This document shows, piece after piece, positions 1 through 8,113 of a stretch of 34,983 bases of DNA. The notes under the pieces are model-generated. The model worked only from the letters and a program-made list of their open reading frames with translations. It was not told the origin of the DNA and did not search any database. The translations under genes and the position numbers were made by a program. Position 1 is the first letter of the stretch. The number at the start of each line of letters is the position of its first letter. Source of the stretch: Gemmatimonadota bacterium (lineage in GTDB: Bacteria; Gemmatimonadota; Gemmatimonadetes; Longimicrobiales; Gaopeijiaceae); contig SKVI01000396.1 of assembly GCA_007129525.1 (NCBI GenBank), positions 1 to 34,983 on the forward strand, given 5' to 3'.

Positions 1-1926
1 CACGACACGCCCCTGGTGGCCGCCGCCGCAGCCCTGGTGCAGTACATCCGGGACACGCAGCCTGCGGGGGCCGAGAACCTGCAGCCCCCTTCCATCCGCC
101 GCCCGGGCCGGGAGATGGTCCTGGACGAGATGACCCGCCGGAACCTGGAGCTGGTGGAGCCGCTGCGGAGCGGCGAGGAGGGCGGCACCCTGGTGGCGGT
201 CCTCGACGACACCGTCACCGCCATGGGCGCCCGGCTCCTGCGCCAGTGGATCCTTCGGCCCCTGGTGGAGCTGGACGACATTCGCCGTCGGCAGGAGACG
301 GTGGCCGAGCTGGTGGAGTCGCCTGAGCTCCGGAATCGGCTCCGGGAGGCGCTGGAGCCCATCCACGATCTGGAGCGGCTGGCGGGGAAGGTGGGCTCGG
401 GCCGGATCAACCCCCGGGAGCTGCTCTCCCTGGGCCGGTCGCTGGCCCGCCTCCCCGAGCTGAAGGAGGCGGGTGAGGATGCCCGGGTCTCCCTTCTCCG
501 AACCCTCACCGTGGAGATGGACCCGCTGGCCGACGTGGCCCGCCTCATCGACGAGGGCATCTCGGCCGAGGCTCCTCCCAACCTCCAGGACGGGGGGGTG
601 ATCCGGAAGGGCTTTTCCGCCGAGCTGGACGAGCTGCGCGAAACCCGCGATGGCGCCCGGGAGTTCATTGCCGGCCTCCAGACCCGCGAGCGGGAGCGGA
701 CGGGGATTGGCTCGCTGAAGGTGGGCTTCAACAAGGTTTTCGGGTACTACCTGGAGGTGACGAAGGCGAACCTGGACCGGGTCCCCGACGACTACGTCCG
801 CAAGCAGACCCTCTCGAATGCCGAGCGGTACTTCACCCCCGAGCTGAAGGAGTGGGAGGAGAAGGTCACCGGCGCCGAGGACCGGATCCTGGAGCTGGAG
901 ACCCGGCTTTTCCAGGAGCTCAGGAGCCGGGTGGCTCAGGAGGTGCGACGGTTGCAGGCCGCCGGGCGCCAGGTGGCCCGCCTCGACGTCCTCACCACCC
1001 TGGCCCGGGTGGCCACCCGCCGGCAGTACGCCCGGCCCCGCCTGCACGAGGGCTTCGAGCTGGAGATGCGGGCGGGCCGCCACCCGGTGGTGGAGACGAT
1101 GATGCCCTCCGAGGAGTTCATCCCCAACGACCTGACGCTGGACGACGAGGGCTGGATCGTCATCCTCACGGGGCCCAACATGGCGGGAAAGAGCACCATC
1201 CTCAGGCAGGTGGGGCTCATTCAGCTCCTGGCCCAGGTGGGATCGTTCGTCCCCGCCCGTGAGGCTCGGCTCCCGGTGTGCGACCGGATCTTCACCCGGG
1301 TGGGAGCCTCGGACAACCTGGCTCGGGGGCAGTCCACCTTCATGGTGGAGATGAACGAGACGGCGGCCATCGTCCACGGCGCCACCCCCCGGAGCCTGGT
1401 GCTGCTGGACGAGATCGGCCGGGGAACCTCCACCTACGACGGGGTGTCCATCGCCTGGGCCGTCACCGAGCACCTCCACGAGCACGTGGGGGCTCGGACG
1501 ATCTTTGCCACCCACTACCACGAGCTCACTCAGCTGGGGGACCTTCTGGACGGCGTCAAGAATATGAACGTGGTGGTGAAGGAGGCCGGTGACGAGATCA
1601 TCTTCCTGCGGCGCCTTGAGGACGGGGGCGCGGACCGCTCCTACGGGATCCAGGTGGGACGGCTGGCCGGCCTGCCGGACGACGTCATCGCACGGGCGCG
1701 GGAGATTCTCCGAGAGCTGGAGGGCAGCCATTCCGGGGGAGGCGAGGGACTGGGGCGCTTCGGCCGACACGCCCCGGCCTCCGCCGCGCCGGAGCGGGAC
1801 CAGATGTCCCTCTTCCAGGAAGACCCTCTGGTGGCCCGCCTGCGGGAGGTGGAGCTGGAGGGGACGACCCCCCTGGAGGCGCTGAACCTCCTGGCCGAAC
1901 TTCGAGCGGCGGCTCGGGACCGATAG
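1..1926 (+). CDS. mutS: DNA mismatch repair protein MutS (5' truncated by window edge)
   Basis: Mismatch-recognition ATPase that recruits MutL. The frame is open from base 1, so the gene begins outside the window; about 641 residues are visible, against roughly 820-880 for the family. The N-terminal mismatch-binding and connector domains are therefore off-window. Seen here are the core/lever/clamp region, with the family segment around FNKVFGYYLEVT, and the ABC-type ATPase domain: Walker A GPNMAGKST (visible residues 391-399), Walker B LVLLDEIGRG (466-475) and the FATHYHEL segment near 502. Near the C-terminus, QMSLF (nt 1801-1815) matches the known beta-clamp-binding motif of MutS proteins. 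It ends at TAG 1924-1926, 80 nt before the next gene. MutS1 rather than MutS2, because no Smr domain follows the ATPase. Confidence 0.97.
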   Translation, partial: HDTPLVAAAAALVQYIRDTQPAGAENLQPPSIRRPGREMVLDEMTRRNLELVEPLRSGEEGGTLVAVLDDTVTAMGARLLRQWILRPLVELDDIRRRQETVAELVESPELRNRLREALEPIHDLERLAGKVGSGRINPRELLSLGRSLARLPELKEAGEDARVSLLRTLTVEMDPLADVARLIDEGISAEAPPNLQDGGVIRKGFSAELDELRETRDGAREFIAGLQTRERERTGIGSLKVGFNKVFGYYLEVTKANLDRVPDDYVRKQTLSNAERYFTPELKEWEEKVTGAEDRILELETRLFQELRSRVAQEVRRLQAAGRQVARLDVLTTLARVATRRQYARPRLHEGFELEMRAGRHPVVETMMPSEEFIPNDLTLDDEGWIVILTGPNMAGKSTILRQVGLIQLLAQVGSFVPAREARLPVCDRIFTRVGASDNLARGQSTFMVEMNETAAIVHGATPRSLVLLDEIGRGTSTYDGVSIAWAVTEHLHEHVGARTIFATHYHELTQLGDLLDGVKNMNVVVKEAGDEIIFLRRLEDGGADRSYGIQVGRLAGLPDDVIARAREILRELEGSHSGGGEGLGRFGRHAPASAAPERDQMSLFQEDPLVARLREVELEGTTPLEALNLLAELRAAARDR

Positions 1927-2006
1927 ACGGCGCACCGGGATTTACAGGGAGCGGGCCCAGGTGCCTGAACCCCAATCACGACACGATAGATACGGAGTTC
2001 GACGCG

Positions 2007-2465
2007 ATGCAGATGACCCAGAGTGCTGGGCAGACCCGGGGAGCCGCCGCCGGCCGTGCGGAGAGCCTGCGAGGAGACGTCCGTGGGGCCGGAATCCTCC
2101 CCCGGGCGGGTGTCCTACTCCTGGCGCTGGCGGCGCTCTTCCTCATGGCGGCATGCGGAGGAGAGGGCGAACTGGAGCAGCCGGTGCCCCTCTACGGAAA
2201 CAACCCCATCGAGTACCCCCTGGACCTCTGGGACGAGGGTGCCGAGGGCGCTGCGATCCTCCGGGTCAGGGTCGATGAGCGGGGTCATGTGGACTCGGTG
2301 GAGGTGGCCGAGTCATCGGGCCATGAGGGCCTGGACGCCGCGGCGGTGGCCGGGGCCCGGGAGCTTCGTTTCGAGCCCGGCCGCAAGGACGGAAAGCGGA
2401 TCCGGATGTGGGCCACCCTCCCGGTGGAGTTCTCCACCCGACCCACTCCCGTGGACCAGGACTGA
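2007..2465 (+). CDS. Lipoprotein with TonB C-terminal (energy-transducer-type) domain
   Basis: Predicted 152-residue exported lipoprotein. A hydrophobic stretch (about residues 34-48) ends in the lipobox-like LMAAC, with Cys50 as the likely lipidated residue and glycines after it. Residues about 62-145 match the TonB C-terminal fold pattern: YPLDL, an EGAAILRVRVDERG strand, VAESSG, LDAAAV, and RFEPGRKDGKRIRMW leading to PVEF. Canonical TonB has an N-terminal inner-membrane helix and a long Pro-rich linker; both are missing here. The start at 2007 has GGAG at 1994-1997, 9 nt upstream; I found no better start nearer the hydrophobic segment. It ends 4 nt before the PLP enzyme, so the two are probably cotranscribed. 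The fold call is strong; a true energy-transducing role is doubtful. Confidence 0.8.
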   Translation: MQMTQSAGQTRGAAAGRAESLRGDVRGAGILPRAGVLLLALAALFLMAACGGEGELEQPVPLYGNNPIEYPLDLWDEGAEGAAILRVRVDERGHVDSVEVAESSGHEGLDAAAVAGARELRFEPGRKDGKRIRMWATLPVEFSTRPTPVDQD

Positions 2466-2469
2466 TCGA

Positions 2470-3522
2470 ATGAGCGAACGGCACCGGAGGCCGTACGACA
2501 ACGTGACCGAGCTGGTGGGGTGGACGCCCCTGGTCCGCCTGAAGCGGGTGGCCGAGGGGATCCGCACGCCGGTCTACGGAAAGTGCGAGTTCATGAATCC
2601 CGGCGGCTCGGTCAAGGACCGCATCGGCCAGGCCATCGTGGAAGCCGCCGAGGACGAGGGTCGGCTGGGTCCGGGGGGGACCATCGTGGAGGCCACCTCA
2701 GGCAACACCGGGCTGGCCCTGGCCATGGCGGCCTCGTCCCGGGGCTACCGCTGCATCTTCGTCATGCCCGACAAGATGAGCCTTGAGAAGCGGAAGCTTC
2801 TGAGGGCCTTCGGTGCCGAGGTGGTCATCGTTCCCAGCGACGTGGGGCCCGACCACCCGGACCACTACACCCAGCGGGCGCGGAGCATTGCCCAGGACAC
2901 CCCGGGCGCCGTTCTGGCCGACCAGTTCTACAACCCGGCCAACCCCCAGGCCCACTACGAGTCCACCGGCCCCGAGCTCTGGGAGCAGACCGGGGGCCGG
3001 ATCACCCACTTCTTTGCCGGGGCCGGCACCGGGGGAACCATCACGGGGACCGCCCGCTACCTCAAGGAGCAGAACCCCGAGGTTCAAATCGTGGGAGTCG
3101 ATCCGGTGGGCTCGGTCCTGGCCACCTACTTTCACACCGGCGAGATGCCCGAAGGCCAGGTCTACCAGGTGGAGGGGCTGGGCAACGACAAGATCCCCGG
3201 TGCCCTGGACCTGGATCTGGTGGACGACTACGTGACGGTCACCGACGCCGAGGCCTTCCGCATGGGGCGCCGGCTTACCCGGGAAGAGGGCCTCTTCGTG
3301 GGGGGCTCGTCGGGGCTCATCGTCCACGCCGCCCTGGAGCGGGCCCGGGAGCTGGACGACCCCGACGCCCTGGTGGTGGCGGTCCTCTGCGACTGGGGCG
3401 AGCACTACCTGAGCAAGATGTACGACGAGGCCTGGCTCGCCGAGAACGAAATCTCTCTGAACGGAGAGATTGGTGGCCGGGACGGAGAGATCGAGGCGCC
3501 GACGGCCGGAGACGGCGGGTGA
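2470..3522 (+). CDS. PLP-dependent cystathionine beta-synthase / cysteine synthase family enzyme
   Basis: Fold-type II PLP enzyme of 350 residues that replaces the beta-substituent of serine or O-acetylserine, making cystathionine or cysteine. The PLP lysine is K49 in NPGGSVKDR. The substrate loop TSGNTG (76-81) and the phosphate-binding GAGTGGTITG segment are intact. The VGVDPVGS, VEGLGNDKIP and YLSKMYDEAWL stretches resemble cystathionine beta-synthases more than CysK, but no regulatory CBS-domain pair follows; the protein ends in a short Gly/Glu-rich tail. ATG 2470 is chosen because the family sequence (TELVGWTPLVRL) begins just after it; the frame is open further upstream but there it overlaps the lipoprotein gene. 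The stop overlaps the ddl start by 4 nt. The exact reaction cannot be settled from sequence. Confidence 0.9.
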   Translation: MSERHRRPYDNVTELVGWTPLVRLKRVAEGIRTPVYGKCEFMNPGGSVKDRIGQAIVEAAEDEGRLGPGGTIVEATSGNTGLALAMAASSRGYRCIFVMPDKMSLEKRKLLRAFGAEVVIVPSDVGPDHPDHYTQRARSIAQDTPGAVLADQFYNPANPQAHYESTGPELWEQTGGRITHFFAGAGTGGTITGTARYLKEQNPEVQIVGVDPVGSVLATYFHTGEMPEGQVYQVEGLGNDKIPGALDLDLVDDYVTVTDAEAFRMGRRLTREEGLFVGGSSGLIVHAALERARELDDPDALVVAVLCDWGEHYLSKMYDEAWLAENEISLNGEIGGRDGEIEAPTAGDGG

Positions 3523-4568
3523 GCGACGAGCCCCTCCACGTGGCCGTCCTCATGGGCGGGGCGTCCGGCGAGCGGAACGTCTCGCTGGCCTCGGGCACGC
3601 AGGTGGCCCGGGCGCTGCGGTCGCTGGGTCACCGGGTGGTGGCGGTGGATACGGCCCGGGGCGTCCTCACGCAGGAGGAGGAGGAGCGGATCCTGGCCCG
3701 GGGCGTGGGGGCCGAGCCGCCTGCCGGGCTCGGCGCCGACCTCCTGGAGACCGGCGACATCAGTCGCCTGACCCGCCTGCCGGAGCTGGAGGGGGTGGAT
3801 GCGGTCTTCCCGGCCCTCCACGGCGGGAGCGGGGAGGACGGCACCCTGCAGGCCCTCCTGGATCTCACCGGACTCGTGTACGCCGGCAGCGGGCGGCTGG
3901 GATGCACCCTGGCCATGGACAAGGAGGTCTCGAAGCGGCTCTTCCGCGACGCCGGGATTCCCACGCCCGACTGGCTGGCCTCGCCGGTGGGGCTGGACCG
4001 GGTGGAAGAGGAGCTGGGGCTTCCGGTCATCGTGAAGCCGCCCTCGGGAGGCTCCACCCTGGGGCTCACCCTGGCCCACGACCGCCCCGAACTGGAGGCG
4101 GCGGTGGCCGAGGCGCGCCGCTACGAAGACCGTATCCTCTTCGAGCGGTACGTGAAGGGCAGGGAGCTCACCGTGGGAATCGTGGGAGACCGGGCCCTCC
4201 CGGTGGGGGAGATCATCCCCGCCAACGAGCTCTTCGACTACGAGTGCAAGTACCAGCCCGGGATGGCCCGGGAGATCTTCCCCGCCGACATTCCCACCGA
4301 CACCGCCCGGCGGCTGCAGACGCTGGCCCTGGCGGTGCACCGGACCCTCTTCCTGGAAGATTTCTCCCGGGTGGACTTCATCGTGGATCCCCAGGGGGAG
4401 GCCTGGTGCCTGGAGGCCAACGCGTTGCCGGGCCTCACCGCCACCTCGCTTCTCCCCCAGGCCGGCGAGGCCGGCGATCTTCCCTTCCCCCGCCTCTGCC
4501 AGGAGATCGTCCGTCTGGCCCTCCGGCGACGGGCCCGGCAACAGAATGCGGGAGAGTCTGCGTCGTGA
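3519..4568 (+). CDS. ddl: D-alanine--D-alanine ligase
   Basis: ATP-grasp ligase making D-Ala-D-Ala for peptidoglycan precursors in the cytoplasm; 349 residues, near the family norm. N-terminal GGASGERNVSL (13-23) is the Ddl signature with an N where E is usual. HGGSGEDGTLQALL follows (101-114), then AMDK and the ATP-binding VKPPSGGSTLG (172-182). Magnesium ligands are D286 in DFIVD and E299/N301 in LEANALPG. The GTG start at 3519 overlaps the preceding TGA, implying translational coupling to the PLP enzyme. Ddl is usually found with mur genes, so this cysteine-metabolism neighbour is uncommon. A 116-nt spacer separates it from the rhomboid gene. Confidence 0.95.
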   Translation: MSDEPLHVAVLMGGASGERNVSLASGTQVARALRSLGHRVVAVDTARGVLTQEEEERILARGVGAEPPAGLGADLLETGDISRLTRLPELEGVDAVFPALHGGSGEDGTLQALLDLTGLVYAGSGRLGCTLAMDKEVSKRLFRDAGIPTPDWLASPVGLDRVEEELGLPVIVKPPSGGSTLGLTLAHDRPELEAAVAEARRYEDRILFERYVKGRELTVGIVGDRALPVGEIIPANELFDYECKYQPGMAREIFPADIPTDTARRLQTLALAVHRTLFLEDFSRVDFIVDPQGEAWCLEANALPGLTATSLLPQAGEAGDLPFPRLCQEIVRLALRRRARQQNAGESAS

Positions 4569-4595
4569 GCGGGTCGGGGGAACACCCTCCGGGCG

Positions 4596-4611
4596 GCCGG
4601 GTTGAACCGGC
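4596..4611. other. Small GC hairpin between ddl and the rhomboid gene
   Basis: Perfect 5-bp inverted repeat, GCCGG and CCGGC around a 6-nt loop, 28 nt after the ddl stop. No T-run follows, so it is a weak candidate for a transcription pause or 3' end. In a GC-rich spacer it may be chance. Confidence 0.2.
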
Positions 4612-4684
4612 AGGCGCCGAGGGGTAGGATGAACGCTCCCGGCCCTTCGCCCGATCCGCCCCTTCCGTCGGTACCGCGCGCCCC

Positions 4685-5545
4685 ATGTCGTACGGTTCGC
4701 CACGATTCGCCTTCGGCTACCGCCTGACCCCCTGGGTCAAGCGGCTGCTCATCGCCAATACGGCGGTGCATCTGTTGGCCGTGCTCATCGGCCAGGGCGG
4801 ACAGCTCTTCTTGTGGGAATGGTTCGGCTTCACCCCTGCCGAGTCCTTCTACAAGCCCTGGGGCGCGGTGACCTACATGTTCCTGCACGGGGACATCTGG
4901 CACCTCCTCATGAACATGCTGGTCCTCTTCTTCTTCGGACCGCCGTTGGAGGAGCGCTGGGGCGCGAAGGGATTCCTCCGTTACTACGTGCTCTGCGGGC
5001 TCGGGGGTGCGGCCCTCTCCTTCGTCTTCGCCTTCAGTACCTCCGTCATCGGGGCCTCGGCGGCCATCTACGGGATCATGCTGGCGTTCGCCTGGTACTG
5101 GCCCGAGGCGCCCATCTACTTCTGGGGGATCTTCCCCATCAAGGCGAAGTGGCTGGTGGGCTTCTTCTTCGTGCTCACCTTCGTGTCGGCCTTCGCCGGC
5201 GCCGGGGGTGGGGTGGCCCACTTCGCCCATCTGGGCGGGCTGCTTGCGGGTCTCCTCTACCTGCGCACCGACGGCACCCTGGGCGCTCGCCTGGGCAAGT
5301 TGAAGGAGGCGACCCGGGTGGAGCGGCTGGCCATCGTGCCCCGGGACGACGACTCCCGGGAAGAGGCGGAGAAGGGGAGCCGGCGCCGGTCCGGCCGCTC
5401 AAGCGAGTCCCGGATGCCCGATGACGAGCTCCTGGACGAGGTGGACCGGATCCTGGACAAGATCTCCGAGACCGGGATCCAGTCGCTGACGGAGAAGGAG
5501 AGGGGGGTGCTGGACGAGGTGTCCAGGCGCCGGCGCTCCAACTGA
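4685..5545 (+). CDS. Rhomboid family intramembrane serine protease
   Basis: Membrane protease of 286 residues that cuts transmembrane substrates. The core (about residues 15-195) has roughly six hydrophobic helices. HGDIWHLLMNM (68-78) supplies the family H/N residues of the oxyanion region, GASAAIYG (123-130) contains the catalytic serine S125, and AHLGG supplies the partner histidine H182. The motif carries A where most members have G after the serine, a tolerated change. After the core comes a charged linker rich in R, E and S, then a small C-terminal module (about 245-282, with DRILDKISETGIQSLT) that often follows rhomboid domains in environmental bacteria (DUF6576-like, from memory). ATG 4685 sits just ahead of the first helix. 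Physiological substrate unknown. Confidence 0.92.
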   Translation: MSYGSPRFAFGYRLTPWVKRLLIANTAVHLLAVLIGQGGQLFLWEWFGFTPAESFYKPWGAVTYMFLHGDIWHLLMNMLVLFFFGPPLEERWGAKGFLRYYVLCGLGGAALSFVFAFSTSVIGASAAIYGIMLAFAWYWPEAPIYFWGIFPIKAKWLVGFFFVLTFVSAFAGAGGGVAHFAHLGGLLAGLLYLRTDGTLGARLGKLKEATRVERLAIVPRDDDSREEAEKGSRRRSGRSSESRMPDDELLDEVDRILDKISETGIQSLTEKERGVLDEVSRRRRSN

Positions 5546-5554
5546 CGGGTCGTC

Positions 5555-5638
5555 CGGTCCCGGGCTGGGATTCGGCGGTCCCGGGCTGGGATCCGGCGAT
5601 CCCGCGCTGGCATTCGGCGGTCCCGGGCCTTAGCCTGG
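5555..5638. repeat. 21-bp tandem repeat array, about 3.5 copies
   Basis: Four consecutive 21-bp units at 5555-5575, 5576-5596, 5597-5617 and 5618-5638 share the pattern CGGTCCCGGGCTGGGATTCGG with few changes. Units 1 and 2 differ at one base; unit 3 differs at three; unit 4 keeps only its first half. Each of units 1, 2 and 4 contains the palindrome CCCGGG. The array starts 9 nt after the rhomboid stop and fills most of the 131-nt spacer before the M14 peptidase gene. Its role is unknown; replication slippage is the simplest origin. Confidence 0.8.
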
Positions 5639-5676
5639 ATTCGTTCGCATCCGCACAACTCCTTCCCCGACCGCTC

Positions 5677-8073
5677 ATGTCTCGCTCCGTCGTTCCCGCG
5701 GGCTTCGTCGCCCTCGTCCTCATGGCCGGGGTCCTGGTTTCGGCCCCCGCCCTCCAGGCCCAGGTGCCCACCCCCCTCGAGCACTTCGGTCACGAGCTCG
5801 GCGCCGACCGGGAACTGGCCGACTGGGAGAGCCTCCTGGCCTACTACGAGCGGGTGGCGGCGGCGAGTCCCCGGGTGCAGATCGACACCATGGGGACCAC
5901 CACCCGGGGCCGGCACATGGTGAAGCTCACAATCTCGGCCCCGGCCAACATGGACCGCCTGGACGAGATCCGGGAGACGAACCAGACACTCGCCGACCCC
6001 CGCCGGATCCAGGGCGACGCCCACCGGGACGAACTCCTGGCGGAGGGGAGAGCCGTGGTCCTCATCACCAACCACATCCACTCCTTCGAGGTGGGATCGG
6101 GCCAGATGCCGGCGTCACTCGTCTACCGGCTGGCCACCTCCAACGAGCCCCGGGTACTGGAGATCCTGGAGAACGTGGTCCTGGTGAACGTGCCCTCGCT
6201 GAACCCAGATGGCACCCAGTACGTGGCCGACTGGTGGAACCGGTGGCGGGGCACCGAGTTCGAGAGCGCTCCGCTCCCCTGGCTCTATCACTGGTACGTG
6301 GGCCACGACAACAACCGTGACTGGTACGCCATCCGGCAGGTGGAGACCGAGCTCACCGTGCGCCACGCCCACAACCACTGGCGTCCCCACATCGTGCAGG
6401 ACCATCACCAGCTCTGGGCCGACAACCTCCGGATCTGGGTGCCGCCCTACCAGGATCCCTGGGAGCCCAACATCGATCCGGCCCTCATCGGCGCCACCAA
6501 CCAACTGGGCTCCTATGTGGCCTCGGAGCTGCTGGCTGAAGGGAAGAGCGGGGTGGGCACCTACTCCATCTTCGACGCCTTCACCCCGGCCCGGGCCTAC
6601 CAGCACCACCATGGTGGGGTGCGGATCCTGGTGGAGGTGGCCCGGGCCGACTGGGCCGCCCCGGTGGAGCTCACCCCCGACGACCTGAGCGCCCGGCGGG
6701 GGGCCGATCCCCACACGCCCAGTTGGAATCACCCCCGTCCCTGGTCCGGCGGCCAGTGGGGGATCGGCGACATCGTGGAGTACATGGAGTCGGCGGCCAT
6801 GGCGGTGCTGACCCACGCGGCCCGGAACCGGGAGTACTGGGTCCGGAACTTCCACGGCATCCAGTCCCGGGCAGTGGAGGGATGGGAGGAGTGGCCCGCC
6901 GCCTGGGTCCTTCCCCCGGCCTCCGAGCAGTACGACCCGGTGCGGCTGGAGGACCTGGTCCGGATCCTGCGCCTGGGCGACGTGGAGATCCACCGGGCCG
7001 AAGCGCCCTTCACCACCGGGGCCGGCTCGGAGGACGGTACCCGGGAGTGGCCCGAGGGGAGCTACGTGATCCCCATGGGGCAGCCCTTCGCTTCCTTCGC
7101 CCAGGCCCTCCTGGAGCGGCAGGACTACCCCGACCTGCGGCTCTATCCCGGAGGCCCGCCCCAGACCCCCTACGACGTCACCGCCCACACCCTGCCGCTG
7201 CTCATGGGGGTCGACGCCCATGCGGTGGACACCTCCGTCGATGCGCCCCTCTCCGACGTGATCCCGGTCCCCGAGCGCATTACCTACCCCCTCCCGCCGG
7301 AGCTCGCCGGCGCCGCCGCGCCGCGGGTGGGTGTCTTCAAGGGGTGGGGCGAATCACAGCCCTCTGGGTGGACCCGCTGGACGCTGGACCGGCACGAGCT
7401 GCCCTACGACACCCTCATGCAGGTCCACATCCGGGAAGGCGACTTTCGGGACCGGGTGGACGTGGTCCTCTTCCAGTCCCGGGGGGCCGGCTCCATCGTC
7501 GAGGGCTACTCGTCCGACGTCATCGCCGAGCCCTACGCCGGGGGCATTGGCCAGGAGGGGCTGGAGCACCTGCGGGGATGGGTCGAGGAGGGGGGACGGA
7601 TCGTGGCGGTGGAGTCCGCCGCCGACCTCTTTATCGATCTCTTCGACCTGGAGGTGAGTCGGGAAGGGCAGGGGGTCGAGAGCACCGAGTTCTTCGTGCC
7701 CGGCTCCATCCTGCGCATGAACCTGGAGGACCACCCCTTCGTGGCGGGCCTCGAGGCCGAGACCGTCGCCTGGTTCCGCGGCGGAGGCGGGGGCGGCGGC
7801 TCCCGGGCCTTCACCGTGGACGATCCCCGGGTGGAGGTGCTGGCCCGCTACGGCGAGGGCGACCCCCTCCTGTCGGGCTGGCTCATGGGGCCCGAGTACG
7901 TGGCCGGCGGTCCGGCGCTGCTCCGGGCCGAGGTGGGCCAGGGGGAGCTGATCCTCTTCGGCTTCCAGCCCGACTACCGGGGCCAGTCGTCGGCCACCTG
8001 GCCGCTCCTGCTGAGGGCGCTGGGCAGTGGAGACGATCCCGCTGGCGGCGGACACGGCGCCGACCTACTGTGA
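5677..8073 (+). CDS. Exported M14 family zinc carboxypeptidase-like protein
   Basis: 798-residue secreted metallopeptidase. A signal peptide (hydrophobic residues about 8-25, then ALQAQ) is followed by the M14 domain. Zinc ligands are H135 and E138 in IHSFEVGSGQ and a histidine of QDHHQ (H243 or H244). NNRDWY (212-217) carries the substrate-binding arginine, and E320 in LVEVARAD is a plausible catalytic glutamate. The rest (about 540-798) looks like a ThuA or class-I amidotransferase-like Rossmann domain: GVFKGWG, VEEGGRIVAVES, ELILFGFQPDYRG. A glycine run of seven lies near residue 705. Such long M14 proteins are common in environmental Gemmatimonadota and Bacteroidota. It ends 40 nt before a gamma-glutamyltransferase homologue, suggesting shared peptide catabolism. 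Substrate not predictable. Confidence 0.88.
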   Translation: MSRSVVPAGFVALVLMAGVLVSAPALQAQVPTPLEHFGHELGADRELADWESLLAYYERVAAASPRVQIDTMGTTTRGRHMVKLTISAPANMDRLDEIRETNQTLADPRRIQGDAHRDELLAEGRAVVLITNHIHSFEVGSGQMPASLVYRLATSNEPRVLEILENVVLVNVPSLNPDGTQYVADWWNRWRGTEFESAPLPWLYHWYVGHDNNRDWYAIRQVETELTVRHAHNHWRPHIVQDHHQLWADNLRIWVPPYQDPWEPNIDPALIGATNQLGSYVASELLAEGKSGVGTYSIFDAFTPARAYQHHHGGVRILVEVARADWAAPVELTPDDLSARRGADPHTPSWNHPRPWSGGQWGIGDIVEYMESAAMAVLTHAARNREYWVRNFHGIQSRAVEGWEEWPAAWVLPPASEQYDPVRLEDLVRILRLGDVEIHRAEAPFTTGAGSEDGTREWPEGSYVIPMGQPFASFAQALLERQDYPDLRLYPGGPPQTPYDVTAHTLPLLMGVDAHAVDTSVDAPLSDVIPVPERITYPLPPELAGAAAPRVGVFKGWGESQPSGWTRWTLDRHELPYDTLMQVHIREGDFRDRVDVVLFQSRGAGSIVEGYSSDVIAEPYAGGIGQEGLEHLRGWVEEGGRIVAVESAADLFIDLFDLEVSREGQGVESTEFFVPGSILRMNLEDHPFVAGLEAETVAWFRGGGGGGGSRAFTVDDPRVEVLARYGEGDPLLSGWLMGPEYVAGGPALLRAEVGQGELILFGFQPDYRGQSSATWPLLLRALGSGDDPAGGGHGADLL

Positions 8074-8113
8074 GAAACGTCCCTCCCAATCTTCGTTCCG
8101 CCCCTTGAGGCCC

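Noticed and set aside
1932..1964. GCACC/GGTGC inverted repeat after mutS as a terminator
   Set aside because: Only 5 bp with a 23-nt loop and no T-run.
2023..2469. N-terminal extension of the PLP enzyme by 149 residues
   Set aside because: The upstream part overlaps the TonB-like lipoprotein gene, is Arg/Ser-rich with no fold, and the family sequence begins right after ATG 2470.
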